In this document: in pieces, positions 22,571 through 32,831 of the stretch
How positions within the stretch are numbered: position 1 is the first letter of the stretch
How the letters are laid out: the number at the start of each line of letters is the position of its first letter
Assembly (NCBI GenBank): GCA_902778165.1
Contig: CACYWQ010000002.1
Location: 90,427 to 154,426 of the forward strand
Length of the DNA stretch: 64,000 nucleotides
Origin: an uncultured Lachnospiraceae bacterium
Lineage (GTDB): Bacteria > Bacillota > Clostridia > Lachnospirales > Lachnospiraceae
Reading direction: 5' to 3'
Translations under genes and position numbers: made by a program
Notes under the pieces: generated by a model
What the model saw: the letters and a program-made list of their open reading frames with translations, nothing else
What the model was told of the DNA's origin: nothing
Databases searched by the model: none

Positions 22571-23200
22571 TTATTTTGTACCAAATATTCTATCGCCTGC
22601 ATCGCCCAATCCGGGAACTATATAAGCATTCTCATTGAGTTTCTCATCAAGCGCTCCGATATAAATATCCACATCCGGATGAGCTTCCTGCAATACCTTA
22701 ACGCCTTCCGGCGCTGCGATTATACACATGAAGTGAATCTTCTTACAACCCTTATCCTTAAGCATCTGAATAGCTGCAGATGCAGATCCGCCGGTTGCAA
22801 GCATGGGATCTACAACAAACACCTCTCTCTGTGCGCTGTCTGCCGGTAACTTACAATAATACTCAACAGGCTTATGTGTCTCAGGATCTCTGTAGAGTCC
22901 GATATGTCCTACCTTGGCCGTAGGGATAAGCGTAAGCATTCCATCCACCATTCCAAGACCCGCTCTTAAGATGGGTACCACTGCAAGCTTTCTGCCTTTA
23001 AGTGTCTTAACTGTGGTATCACATATCGGTGTTGTGATCTTAATATCCGTAAGTTCCAGATGTCTTGTAGCTTCATAACATATAAGCATCGCAATCTCTG
23101 ATACCGTCTGTCTGAAGTCCTTGGTTCCTGTCTCCTGTCTTCTGATGTAACCGATCTTGTGCTGGATCAACGGATGATCCATGACCATAATCTGTGCCAT
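22571..23200 (-). CDS. upp: Uracil phosphoribosyltransferase
   Basis: 209 residues, the normal length. Converts uracil and PRPP to UMP (salvage). Seen: [13 protein letters not shown], the [19 protein letters not shown] block, PRPP loop [12 protein letters not shown] and the C-terminal uracil pocket [16 protein letters not shown]. 19 bases after rpiB, RBS GGAGGTTACGG. Confidence 0.97.
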   Translation of the reverse strand: MAQIMVMDHPLIQHKIGYIRRQETGTKDFRQTVSEIAMLICYEATRHLELTDIKITTPICDTTVKTLKGRKLAVVPILRAGLGMVDGMLTLIPTAKVGHIGLYRDPETHKPVEYYCKLPADSAQREVFVVDPMLATGGSASAAIQMLKDKGCKKIHFMCIIAAPEGVKVLQEAHPDVDIYIGALDEKLNENAYIVPGLGDAGDRIFGTK

Positions 23201-23219
23201 TTCCGTAACCTCCTAAATG

Positions 23220-23648
23220 TTATTCTATTTCGTTTATTCTTCTGATATGCTTCTCTTCGTTAGAAAAAGGCGTATCCAAGAAAGTATCAACTATTTCATA
23301 TACCATATTGGGGCCTGTTAAAGCACCGCCTATGGCTAACATATTCGCATTATTATGAAGTCTGGTCATCTTGGCCGATAAGGGCTCACTGCATAACGCA
23401 CATCTTATTCCTTTGACTTTATTGGCTGTTATTGATATGCCTATACCTGTCGTACATACAACTATTCCCGTATCGCACTCTCCATTTGCAACAGCTTCGG
23501 CTGCAGCTCTGCCATATATCGGATAGTCACAGGATGACTTGTCATTACAACCGTAATCCTTGTACTCTATTCCTCTTTCCTTAAGATGATTCTTAATAAG
23601 CTCCTTAATATCAAAGCCACCGTGATCACTTCCCAATGCTACTCTCAT
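23220..23648 (-). CDS. rpiB: Ribose-5-phosphate isomerase B
   Basis: 142 residues. Interconverts ribulose-5-P and ribose-5-P. ALGSDHGGFDIKE, the active-site Cys region VVCTTGIGISITANK and HNNANMLAIGG are family marks. Could also act on allose or galactose phosphates, but the neighbours (Sua5, upp) are the usual housekeeping set for RpiB. 19 bases after the Sua5 gene. Confidence 0.95.
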   Translation of the reverse strand: MRVALGSDHGGFDIKELIKNHLKERGIEYKDYGCNDKSSCDYPIYGRAAAEAVANGECDTGIVVCTTGIGISITANKVKGIRCALCSEPLSAKMTRLHNNANMLAIGGALTGPNMVYEIVDTFLDTPFSNEEKHIRRINEIE

Positions 23649-23667
23649 GTTCTCTCCTTACTTAACT

Positions 23668-24741
23668 CTACACCTGTACTATCTTATGTCCTGCTGCCTT
23701 AATAAGCCTGTTCATTACGGCACTTCCAATTCCGTCTGAATCAAAACTCTCCGAATATATCACTTCGACACCTTCGGCATCAAACTCTCTTAATATGGAA
23801 TACAGTCTCTTAGCAACAGCTTCCTCATCACCCAATCTGCCGGTACACTTAACAACCGGCGCCTTATATCTTAGTATATGCTCATCGGGGCATATGACTC
23901 CGCACTTAATAAGATCTGCCTTGCATACCTGCGCCCTGTCATTGATATAATCTATTACTCTGTCTATATCTCCGGTCACTATGGTAAGTTCACCCTTCGG
24001 TGCATAATGCCTGTATTTCATACCCGGAGCCTTAGGGGCTGCGTCAGAATCTTTCTTAAGGCCCTTATCCACTGTTACATCCGGAATAATAGCCCTAAGC
24101 ATCTGCTCAGTAACGGCTCCCGGTCTTAGGATATACGGTCTGTCCTCAGTCAGATCAACTATCGTCGATTCAAGACCTATATCGACATCCCCACCGTCTA
24201 TTATCATATCTACTCTGCCGCTTAAATCCTCTATTACATGGGATACTTTTGTAGGGCTCGGCCGACCTGATATGTTGGCACTCGGAGCAGCAATGTAACC
24301 GCAGGATTCACGTATGAAAACAGCCGCTATTTTATCCGAAGGCATTCTTATTGCAACTGTATCCAAGCCGCCTGTCGTCTCATAAGGCACCGCATCGGTC
24401 TTCTTAAGAATGATTGTTAACGGGCCGGGCCAGAAGGCTTCAGCCAATCTGTTAACGGTTCCTTCAATGTCCTTAATCTCATAGCAGGACTCATCAAGAA
24501 TCGCTATCTTTCTTATGGCATCAAGATCAGCTATATGTACTATCAGGGGATTATCCGAAGGTCTTCCCTTGGCTTCATAGATCTTCTTACTTGATTTGGG
24601 ATTGAGCGCATCTCCGCCCAGTCCGTATACAGTCTCCGTCGGAAACGCAACAAGCCCTCCCGAACGAATTATTTCTCCGGCATGAGCCATACTCACACCG
24701 CCCAAATTGTCTCTGTCGACCTTAAGAATCTCCGTATTCAT
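23668..24741 (-). CDS. L-threonylcarbamoyladenylate synthase (Sua5 type)
   Basis: 357 residues: TsaC/YrdC domain (about 15-215) plus a C-terminal Sua5 domain (about 225-357). It makes threonylcarbamoyl-AMP, first step of t6A37 tRNA modification. Seen: GGLVAFPTETVYGLGGDA, KGRPSDNPLIVHI, PSANISGRPSPT, DGGDVDIGLESTIVDL and the linker APGMKYRHYAPKGEL. It heads the rpiB-upp run. mtaB at 50.3 kb acts later on the same nucleotide. Confidence 0.95.
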   Translation of the reverse strand: MNTEILKVDRDNLGGVSMAHAGEIIRSGGLVAFPTETVYGLGGDALNPKSSKKIYEAKGRPSDNPLIVHIADLDAIRKIAILDESCYEIKDIEGTVNRLAEAFWPGPLTIILKKTDAVPYETTGGLDTVAIRMPSDKIAAVFIRESCGYIAAPSANISGRPSPTKVSHVIEDLSGRVDMIIDGGDVDIGLESTIVDLTEDRPYILRPGAVTEQMLRAIIPDVTVDKGLKKDSDAAPKAPGMKYRHYAPKGELTIVTGDIDRVIDYINDRAQVCKADLIKCGVICPDEHILRYKAPVVKCTGRLGDEEAVAKRLYSILREFDAEGVEVIYSESFDSDGIGSAVMNRLIKAAGHKIVQV

Positions 24742-24773
24742 AACCTTTCTTATTTTAGCACAATTTCATATCC

Positions 24774-24815
24774 AAAAAAAGGGTCCGAGGCACAATATAT
24801 TGTGTCTTGAACCCT
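24774..24815 (-). terminator. Intrinsic terminator after dnaJ
   Basis: Long imperfect hairpin with a perfect CACAATATATTGTG core and GGG/CCC base, then seven T on the minus strand. Ends the heat-shock operon. Confidence 0.85.
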
Positions 24816-24843
24816 TATTAATTACCAACATATTATCTGTTTA

Positions 24844-26031
24844 TCAGAATATCTTCTTTTTCTTCTTGCCTGAACCGGATGATGATTTGCCTCCATTGCC
24901 CGCCTTGCTGTCTGTATATCTCTTAGCTGCATTTAGCGAGTCGTCATTGGCTTCATCATACTTGGTAAGCAATTCCTTGGCTTCATGGGACAACTTGTCC
25001 GGAACCTGAACCACAAGTGTCACATACTGATCGCCTCTTATATCCTTATTTCGAAGAGAAGGTACTCCCTTGCCCTTAAGCCTTACCCTGGTATCTGTCT
25101 GTGTACCGGGCTTAACTTCGTATATAACCTTACCATCAACGGTATCTATTACTATCTCACCGCCGAGCGCCGCAACAGGGAAAGAAACCGGTACCGTAGA
25201 GAAAATATTCATATCCTGTCTCTGGAATATGGGATGTCTGCCCACTATTACTTCAACAAGCACATCTCCTCTGGGGCCGCCGTTTATTCCCGGTTCACCC
25301 TGACCTGACAATCTCTTGCACTGGCCGTTATCGATACCTGCCGGGATATCTACAGCGAATCTCTTCTTCATGGGAACATATCCTGTTCCGCGACAATCAG
25401 GACACTTGTCCTTGATCACCTTACCGCTTCCCTGACAGTCGGGACAGGTCTGAACATTACGTACAGTACCGAAGAATGACTGCTGTGTGAATACAACCTG
25501 ACCCTTACCTCCACACTTGGCGCAGGTAACCGGCGATGTTCCGGGCTTAGCACCCGAGCCCTTACAGGTCTTACACTCTTCCTTAACGGTTAATTCTATC
25601 TCTTTCTCACAGCCAAATACAGCCTCTTCAAAGGTAATACGTACACTGGTACGTACATTACTGCCCTTCATCGGGCCGTTTCTGGCTCCGCTGCTTCTCC
25701 TGCCGCCACCGAACAAATCGCCGAACAAATCGCCAAATATATCCGTGAAATCAGCTCCGTTGAAATCAAATCCGCCGAAGCCTCCTGCTCCTGCGCCACC
25801 CTCAAATGCAGCATGTCCGAACTGGTCATACTGACGTCGCTTCTCGGGATCTGAAAGTACCGCATAAGCTTCCGACGCTTCCTTGAACTTCTTCTCCGCA
25901 TCCGCATCACCCGGATTCATATCGGGATGATACTTCTTGGCAAGGACACGATATGCTTTCTTAAGTGCCGCATCGTCGGCGTTCTTGTCTACGCCCAGCA
26001 CCTCATAATAATCTCTCTTCTGTTCTGCCAT
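24844..26031 (-). CDS. dnaJ: Chaperone DnaJ
   Basis: 395 residues, full type I DnaJ. J domain with the HPD motif ([11 protein letters not shown]), Gly/Phe-rich linker (about 75-110), four zinc CxxCxGxG repeats ([32 protein letters not shown]), then the substrate-binding C-terminal domain. The tail is Ser/Gly/Lys-rich. Co-chaperone that stimulates DnaK. Last gene of the CIRCE-controlled operon; a hairpin lies between dnaK and dnaJ. Confidence 0.98.
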   Translation of the reverse strand: MAEQKRDYYEVLGVDKNADDAALKKAYRVLAKKYHPDMNPGDADAEKKFKEASEAYAVLSDPEKRRQYDQFGHAAFEGGAGAGGFGGFDFNGADFTDIFGDLFGDLFGGGRRSSGARNGPMKGSNVRTSVRITFEEAVFGCEKEIELTVKEECKTCKGSGAKPGTSPVTCAKCGGKGQVVFTQQSFFGTVRNVQTCPDCQGSGKVIKDKCPDCRGTGYVPMKKRFAVDIPAGIDNGQCKRLSGQGEPGINGGPRGDVLVEVIVGRHPIFQRQDMNIFSTVPVSFPVAALGGEIVIDTVDGKVIYEVKPGTQTDTRVRLKGKGVPSLRNKDIRGDQYVTLVVQVPDKLSHEAKELLTKYDEANDDSLNAAKRYTDSKAGNGGKSSSGSGKKKKKIF

Positions 26032-26056
26032 TATCTACACACTCCAAATCGTCTTG

Positions 26057-26083
26057 ATAAGGGGACAGCATCTGCCCCCTTAT
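26057..26083 (-). promoter_or_regulatory. Strong hairpin in the dnaK-dnaJ spacer
   Basis: ATAAGGGG...CCCCTTAT with an inner CAG/CTG, one mismatch, 3-base loop. No T run follows on minus, so it is more likely an RNA-processing or stability element, or a partial attenuator, than a terminator. Confidence 0.55.
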
Positions 26084-26116
26084 CTTAAATCCGAATCAAC
26101 GGATTGTCTCATATGA

Positions 26117-28042
<1,926 letters not shown>

Positions 28043-28071
28043 CTATGCAACAGGCCGACTCCTCATTCGCC

Positions 28072-28758
28072 CTATTTGGCAACAGCAACCATGCTGTGTC
28101 TTACTACGCTGTCTCTGTATGTATATCCCTTCTGAAGTTCCTTACATACAATTCCTTCTTCGAATTCATCGGAATCTTCCTGCATCACCGCATTGTGGAA
28201 TTCCGGATTAAACTCTTCTCCCAAAGCCTCTATCGGCTTAACGCCAAGCTTATCAAGTTCATCAACAAGCTGTTTGTATATAAGGTTCATTCCCTCATAT
28301 ATAGGATCCTGCTTATCATCATCGGATGCAGTAGCAAGTCCTCTTTCGAAATTATCAACCACGGGAAGAAGTTTCTCTATAACGCTCTTGGCTCCCATCT
28401 CAAACATCGTGGACTTCTCTTTCTCAGTCCTCTTTCTGAAGTTCTCAAACTCAGCCATCTGACGTTTAACTCTGTCTTCAAGTTCTTCATTTTTCTGTTT
28501 AAGAGCATCTAACTTCTTGTCGTTCTTCTTCCACTTGCCCTTCTTGCCGGATTCTTCATCCTCGCCTGCAGGCTCCTTGGCGGATTCTTCTTCGTCAGTC
28601 TCTGCAGCCTCTGAATTCTTATTGACTTCAGCCTCTGCATTCTCACAATTATCTTCTGCTTTAGCTTCGGTATCTGCTTTATTATCTTTGTCTTCAGAAG
28701 CTTCTTCTGTCATATTCTGTTGGTTATCAAGCTTCTCTTCCTTGTTCATCTCAGCCAT
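28072..28758 (-). CDS. grpE: Nucleotide exchange factor GrpE
   Basis: 228 residues. The first 75 are very acidic and low-complexity, making it longer than typical GrpE (about 190). The conserved part has the long helix (LKQKNEELEDRVKRQMAEFENF, shown here in part: RQMAEFENFRKRTEKEK), VVDNFERGLATA and the beta-wing HNAVMQEDSDEFEEG. Releases ADP from DnaK. 17 bases after hrcA. Confidence 0.96.
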   Translation of the reverse strand: MAEMNKEEKLDNQQNMTEEASEDKDNKADTEAKAEDNCENAEAEVNKNSEAAETDEEESAKEPAGEDEESGKKGKWKKNDKKLDALKQKNEELEDRVKRQMAEFENFRKRTEKEKSTMFEMGAKSVIEKLLPVVDNFERGLATASDDDKQDPIYEGMNLIYKQLVDELDKLGVKPIEALGEEFNPEFHNAVMQEDSDEFEEGIVCKELQKGYTYRDSVVRHSMVAVAK

Positions 28759-28775
28759 TTCTGTCTCCGTTTCAT

Positions 28776-29801
28776 TTACTTCTTATATATAGAATCTAAT
28801 TGACGCATAACATCTTTCAGATTATCTACTACTTTCTCATAATCCATTCTCTTCGGACCGATAATTCCTATCGTTCCTTTCATACCATCACCCAAATCAT
28901 ATGTTGCAGTTACAATACTGCAATCCTTCATGGTTGATACAGGCGATTCATTACCTATATATACCTGAATGCCTGTCTCTTCAGATTCGGACAGAGTCTT
29001 AACAACAAGTTCGCTAAGCGCCTGCTTCTCTTCAAAAGCTCCTATAAGTTCACTGGCTGCATTGCTGTCCGTAAGTTCCGGATACTTAAATATGTTATTG
29101 GTTCCGGATGTATATATCTCCAAATCATCCTCATCATGTATAGCCTTGGCAACGGCATCTATTACATCGCCCACGATATCCGAGTGGATACCTGCCTGAG
29201 TCTTAAGTGATGATATGAGTTTGAGATTAATCTCTTCTATCGACAAACCCGTAAGATGGGTATTAAGCAGGATATTTAATTTAAGGACCGTCTCTTCGTT
29301 AATCTGCTCGGACACATCAAGCAATGTGTTCTTAATCACATTACCTTCTATTACTATTACAGCCAGCAACTGACTGTCATTAACTCTCGATAATTGAATT
29401 AACTTAAGCTTATTCTGATGTATTGAAGGAGCGGATACCATACTGGCGTAATTGGTGTTCGTTGCAAGAAGTTTGGCAGTCTGCTTAAGCAACTGATCAA
29501 GTCGCTCTTCTTTTTCAAGAAGATTGGTCTTAAGTGCTTCCACTTCCTTATCTTTCTCTGCCATCATAGTATCTACATATACTCTGTATCCGGCATCCGT
29601 GGGAATACGTCCCGCAGAAGTATGCGGTTGAACTATATATCCCATCTCTTCAAGATCTGCCATCTCATTACGAATCGTGGCCGAACTTAAATTAAGGTCT
29701 GTATACTTGGAGATTGTACGAGAGCCTACCGGCTCACCGGTCTCAAGGTAATTGCGCACAATCGCCTGAAGTATTATCATCTTGCGTTCGCTTAATTCCA
29801 T
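28776..29801 (-). CDS. hrcA: Heat-inducible transcription repressor HrcA
   Basis: 341 residues. N-terminal winged helix (ERKMIILQAIVRNYLETGEP, SRTISKYTDLNLSSATIRNE), then a GAF-like dimerisation domain (GYIVQPHTSAGRIPTDAGYR marks the junction). Represses its own operon through the CIRCE site located 23 bases upstream. First gene of hrcA-grpE-dnaK-dnaJ. Confidence 0.97.
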   Translation of the reverse strand: MELSERKMIILQAIVRNYLETGEPVGSRTISKYTDLNLSSATIRNEMADLEEMGYIVQPHTSAGRIPTDAGYRVYVDTMMAEKDKEVEALKTNLLEKEERLDQLLKQTAKLLATNTNYASMVSAPSIHQNKLKLIQLSRVNDSQLLAVIVIEGNVIKNTLLDVSEQINEETVLKLNILLNTHLTGLSIEEINLKLISSLKTQAGIHSDIVGDVIDAVAKAIHDEDDLEIYTSGTNNIFKYPELTDSNAASELIGAFEEKQALSELVVKTLSESEETGIQVYIGNESPVSTMKDCSIVTATYDLGDGMKGTIGIIGPKRMDYEKVVDNLKDVMRQLDSIYKK

Positions 29802-29823
29802 CCTGGGTCCCTCTTTTGGTTTG

Positions 29824-29850
29824 TTAGCACTCGCAATATATGAGTGCTAA
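29824..29850 (-). promoter_or_regulatory. CIRCE operator
   Basis: Perfect TTAGCACTC - 9 bases - GAGTGCTAA, the HrcA binding site. It lies between the promoter (29865-29893) and the hrcA start, as expected for autoregulated heat-shock operons. Confidence 0.98.
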
Positions 29851-29864
29851 CATCCTCAAATCAT

Positions 29865-29893
29865 AAGATACACCTGCGGGAGTCAAGTGTCAA
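29865..29893 (-). promoter_or_regulatory. Promoter of the hrcA operon
   Basis: Minus strand: -35 TTGACA (29893-29888), 17-base spacer, -10 TATCTT (29870-29865). Start about 29858, placing the CIRCE site in the first bases of the transcript. Confidence 0.75.
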
Positions 29894-29916
29894 CACCCTA
29901 ATTATTAATTATTTAT

Positions 29917-29950
29917 AAAAGAAGACTACTCCGAACTCGGAATAGTCTTC
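29917..29950 (-). terminator. Intrinsic terminator after the H1-like gene
   Basis: Stem GAAGACTA(T/C)TCCGA..., nearly perfect over 13 bp, then TTTT on the minus strand, 34 bases past the stop. Confidence 0.8.
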
Positions 29951-29984
29951 ACTGTAATCAATGTTATAAATTACGAATCAGATA

Positions 29985-30584
29985 TTAATACATCTCGAAC
30001 TGATCGTTGATCTCACCGTTAACAACGCTGTAAACCATCTGCTCCTTGATGTTAACATAGATATCTATGCTCTTAACATCTGCTGTCTTAAGACCAAGAT
30101 CATACTTACAACGATCCTTAGCTGTCTTAAGATACTTCTTCATAAGTGCATCTGCTGTAAGATTCTCGCCCTCTGCTACAGCGAATACTGCACTTGTCTT
30201 AAGTACTGTCTTCTTAGCTGCGCTCTTCTTGGCTGTGCTCTTCTTAGCAGTTGTCTTCTTAGCTGCTGTAGCCTTCTTAGCTGTTGTTGCTGCAACCTTC
30301 TTAGCTGCTGCTGCAGTTGTCTTCTTAGTTGCTGCTGTTGTTGTCTTCTTGGCAGCTGCTGTTGTTGTCTTCTTAGCAACAGTCTTCTTGGCTGCTGTAG
30401 CCTTCTTAGCTGTAGTCTTCTTAGCTGCTGCCTTCTTAACAGCGGGCTTTGCAGCGGGCTTAGCTACCGGCTTAACTTCAGGTGTCTTGATATCTGTCTT
30501 AAGTGCATCAGCCTTAACAGTAGCTGTTGCCTTAATAGGTGCTACATCCTTCTTAACTGTAGCAGTTACTTTCTCGATTGCCAT
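29985..30584 (-). CDS. Histone H1-like Lys/Ala/Thr-rich protein with DUF6465-type C-terminal domain
   Basis: 199 residues. Residues 35-130 are an extremely basic repeat of AAKKTTAKKA, TVAKKTT and ATKKTTAAAAKK units, like bacterial H1-type DNA-binding tails. The C-terminal 70 residues (LTADALMKKYLKTAKDRCKY ... VKSIDIYVNIKEQMVYSVVN) form a folded acidic domain that I recognise as the DUF6465 type seen in Lachnospiraceae. Function is unproven; nucleoid or RNA binding is inferred from charge. Has its own promoter, good AGGGAGAG site and terminator, so monocistronic. Codon repetition shows repeat expansion within the tail. Confidence 0.85.
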   Translation of the reverse strand: MAIEKVTATVKKDVAPIKATATVKADALKTDIKTPEVKPVAKPAAKPAVKKAAAKKTTAKKATAAKKTVAKKTTTAAAKKTTTAATKKTTAAAAKKVAATTAKKATAAKKTTAKKSTAKKSAAKKTVLKTSAVFAVAEGENLTADALMKKYLKTAKDRCKYDLGLKTADVKSIDIYVNIKEQMVYSVVNGEINDQFEMY

Positions 30585-30661
30585 ATTGTCTCTCCCTTCT
30601 CATTAACAATTCACAATCTATGACAAAAACTATTGTCACTAATTCTCTTTTTACATTAGTG

Positions 30662-30703
30662 AGTCTATTACTTTTTGACGTGCGTGTCAATAGTACACGC
30701 ACG
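30662..30703 (-). promoter_or_regulatory. Promoter of the H1-like gene overlapped by a perfect inverted repeat
   Basis: Minus strand: -35 TTGACA (30690-30685), 17-base spacer, -10 TAGACT (30667-30662). A perfect 9-bp inverted repeat (CGTGCGTGT at 30679-30687, mate at 30695-30703, 7-base loop) covers the -35, a typical operator position. Confidence 0.65.
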
Positions 30704-30746
30704 AATTTATCGACTTTTTAAGGCCGTTTTTTGTTCACATTGTATA

Positions 30747-30764
30747 TATGACATTTGTGTCATA
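30747..30764. repeat. Perfect 7-4-7 palindrome upstream of the H1-like promoter
   Basis: TATGACA-TTTG-TGTCATA, between the aminotransferase stop and the H1-like promoter. No T run on minus, so a protein-binding site is as likely as a terminator. Confidence 0.5.
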
Positions 30765-30789
30765 TTCATCTTAAACGATTAAGTTGCCT

Positions 30790-31974
30790 CTAATACTTTT
30801 CTTTGACAAATCTCTTAAGTGCTTCTACAGATCTTATAACTTTCTCTGTTTCTATGCAGTAAGCAAGCCTGAAATATCCCGGACATCCGAATGAATTCGC
30901 AGGCACTCCGATGAAATCATACTCCTTACCTTTGTTACAAAATGCAACTGCATCATCTTCCAATGCCTTGGGGAAGATATAGAAAGTTCCGCCCGGCTTA
31001 ACCACTCTGAATCCCAGATCCGTAAGAGCATCATATAGTATATTCATATTCTTCTCATATACGGACAGGTCAGCAGTAACATCAAGATTCTCTGAAACTG
31101 CCCACTGAATGATTGCTGACGGACAGTTATGACCTATGCCTCTTGATATCTGTCCGCACATCACGATCATTGTCTCCGCATCCGGACAGGCAGGATTAAT
31201 TGCAACATATCCTATTCTGTCTCCGGGTACCGATAATGATTTGGAGAATGAATAACAAGTAATAGTTGCATCATAGAACTTGGCAACGTAAGGTGCATCC
31301 ACACCTTCAAATACAATCTCTCTGTACGGCTCATCCGAAATAAGATAGATGATGTGACCATACTGTTTGCTCTTCTGTGTAAGAACTTCCGCAAGCCTCT
31401 TAATCGTCTTGGTCGAATAGACAATACCCGACGGATTGTTGGGAGTATTGATAAGTACCGCCATGGTCTTCTCATTGATCATACTCTCAAAAGCATCGAA
31501 GTTAATCTGGAAGTCCTCGGTGTTGGGAGGTACTATCTTAAGCACCGCCCCCGTGTGATTCACATACGGATTATACTCCGGGAAATAAGGAGCAAAAGTA
31601 ATCACTTCATCACCAGGTACAGTAACAAGTCTGATTGCATGTGCAATCGCACCTGCAGCTCCGCTTGTCATAAAGATATGGTTAAGTGTGTAATCTACTC
31701 CGAAACGTTTCTTAAGCGAATTCGCTACCGCTTCTCTGACTTCTCTGATTCCGAGGCTCTGGCTGTAGCCGTGCAGATCCATTGCCGACTTCGAACCTAT
31801 TAAACGAATAAGACTGTCATTGTAACTGTCCGGAACAGGCACCGACGGATTACCGAGTGTATAATCAAATACATTCTCATATCCGATTTCTTTGCCTCTT
31901 GCAACAGCATACTCTGACAGCTCTCTGATTACTGATTTGCCGCTTAACATATCAAGATATTTCTGTGATAACAT
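30790..31974 (-). CDS. Pyridoxal-phosphate aminotransferase (aspartate aminotransferase fold, class I)
   Basis: 394 residues. Class I/II fold: DYTLGNPSVPVPDSY near the N-terminus, TSGAAGAIAHAIRLV cofactor phosphate region, INTPNNPSGIVYS, LISDEPYREI, the PLP lysine in SFSKSLSVPGDRIGYVA and the C-terminal Arg in FRLAYCIE. Substrate cannot be told from sequence; Asp, aromatic or Ala specificity are all possible. 32 bases after cobS on the same strand. Confidence 0.9.
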   Translation of the reverse strand: MLSQKYLDMLSGKSVIRELSEYAVARGKEIGYENVFDYTLGNPSVPVPDSYNDSLIRLIGSKSAMDLHGYSQSLGIREVREAVANSLKKRFGVDYTLNHIFMTSGAAGAIAHAIRLVTVPGDEVITFAPYFPEYNPYVNHTGAVLKIVPPNTEDFQINFDAFESMINEKTMAVLINTPNNPSGIVYSTKTIKRLAEVLTQKSKQYGHIIYLISDEPYREIVFEGVDAPYVAKFYDATITCYSFSKSLSVPGDRIGYVAINPACPDAETMIVMCGQISRGIGHNCPSAIIQWAVSENLDVTADLSVYEKNMNILYDALTDLGFRVVKPGGTFYIFPKALEDDAVAFCNKGKEYDFIGVPANSFGCPGYFRLAYCIETEKVIRSVEALKRFVKEKY

Positions 31975-32006
31975 ATTAATCCACCTGTAAAATAATTAAT
32001 AAACGA

Positions 32007-32807
32007 TCAAATGGGACTCTTAAACGCAGCAAGTGCCGCTATGGGAATGATAACCTCACAGAGTACCACAAAGAATCCACCGGTCTCTTCGGTAATACCA
32101 CCGAAGTTCTTAAATGACACGATAAGATAATATACGAAGCAAAGTGCCGCACCGATCAAAGAAGCAATTGCGACGGAAGGTCTTGGAACACTGTATGTGC
32201 AGGCTATCTTATACATAAGTACTGCACTGACAATTACATATGCCGCATTAATTATGACCTGTGCCCACTTTGCAGCATTGTTATCGGGTACATAAGCATC
32301 AATCTTACTTCCGGTTACGGGAGCATGCTTAACTGTAAGCACCGATATGCCGTATAAAGCTCTTGATATAACATATGCAAATGCGATAACGAATATACCG
32401 TCTATCGGCATCTCACTCCATATTCCCACAGCTATAAGGAAAACACATACACAAACTATTATTGCGGTGTATCCGCCATGGGCATCCTCACTTAATATTC
32501 TGACCTTGTCTTCACGTGACTTGTGTGAGCTTAATGCATCCGCTGTTCTGAAGAATCCGTCAAGATGTACTCCTGCAGACAGGACCGTAGGAACAACTGC
32601 TCCGACTATTGCAGGCAATACCGGATAATCGCAGGCATACGGATATAATACTGCCCACCTGTTAATCAATACACAGATAATCGCACCGATTAAAGGTATG
32701 AAAGTCAGAATAAATCCGCAATTCTCCTTATTCCTCTCATAGCTTGCCTTAGGGCTTATTGAATAGCCCGAGAAAGCCATAATAAAACTTCTGCCCAATG
32801 TCTTCAT
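32007..32807 (-). CDS. cobS: Adenosylcobinamide-GDP ribazoletransferase CobS
   Basis: 266 residues from the ATG at 32807 (GAGAGGAG upstream). Integral membrane enzyme with about six to seven helices; joins alpha-ribazole to adenosylcobinamide-GDP in the last step of cobamide assembly. Seen: FSGYSISPKASYERN, PTVLSAGVHLDGFFRTADAL with the acidic HLDG motif, SREDKVRILSEDAHGGYTAI, and the late GGITEETGG. No other cobalamin gene lies in the window, so it is detached from a cob operon. Confidence 0.93.
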   Translation of the reverse strand: MKTLGRSFIMAFSGYSISPKASYERNKENCGFILTFIPLIGAIICVLINRWAVLYPYACDYPVLPAIVGAVVPTVLSAGVHLDGFFRTADALSSHKSREDKVRILSEDAHGGYTAIIVCVCVFLIAVGIWSEMPIDGIFVIAFAYVISRALYGISVLTVKHAPVTGSKIDAYVPDNNAAKWAQVIINAAYVIVSAVLMYKIACTYSVPRPSVAIASLIGAALCFVYYLIVSFKNFGGITEETGGFFVVLCEVIIPIAALAAFKSPI

Positions 32808-32831
32808 AACAAGAACTCCTCTCAACGTTAT

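Noticed and set aside
30067-30606. 179-codon hydrophobic plus-strand ORF
   Set aside because: It is the mirror of the Lys/Ala repeat codons of the H1-like gene on the other strand.
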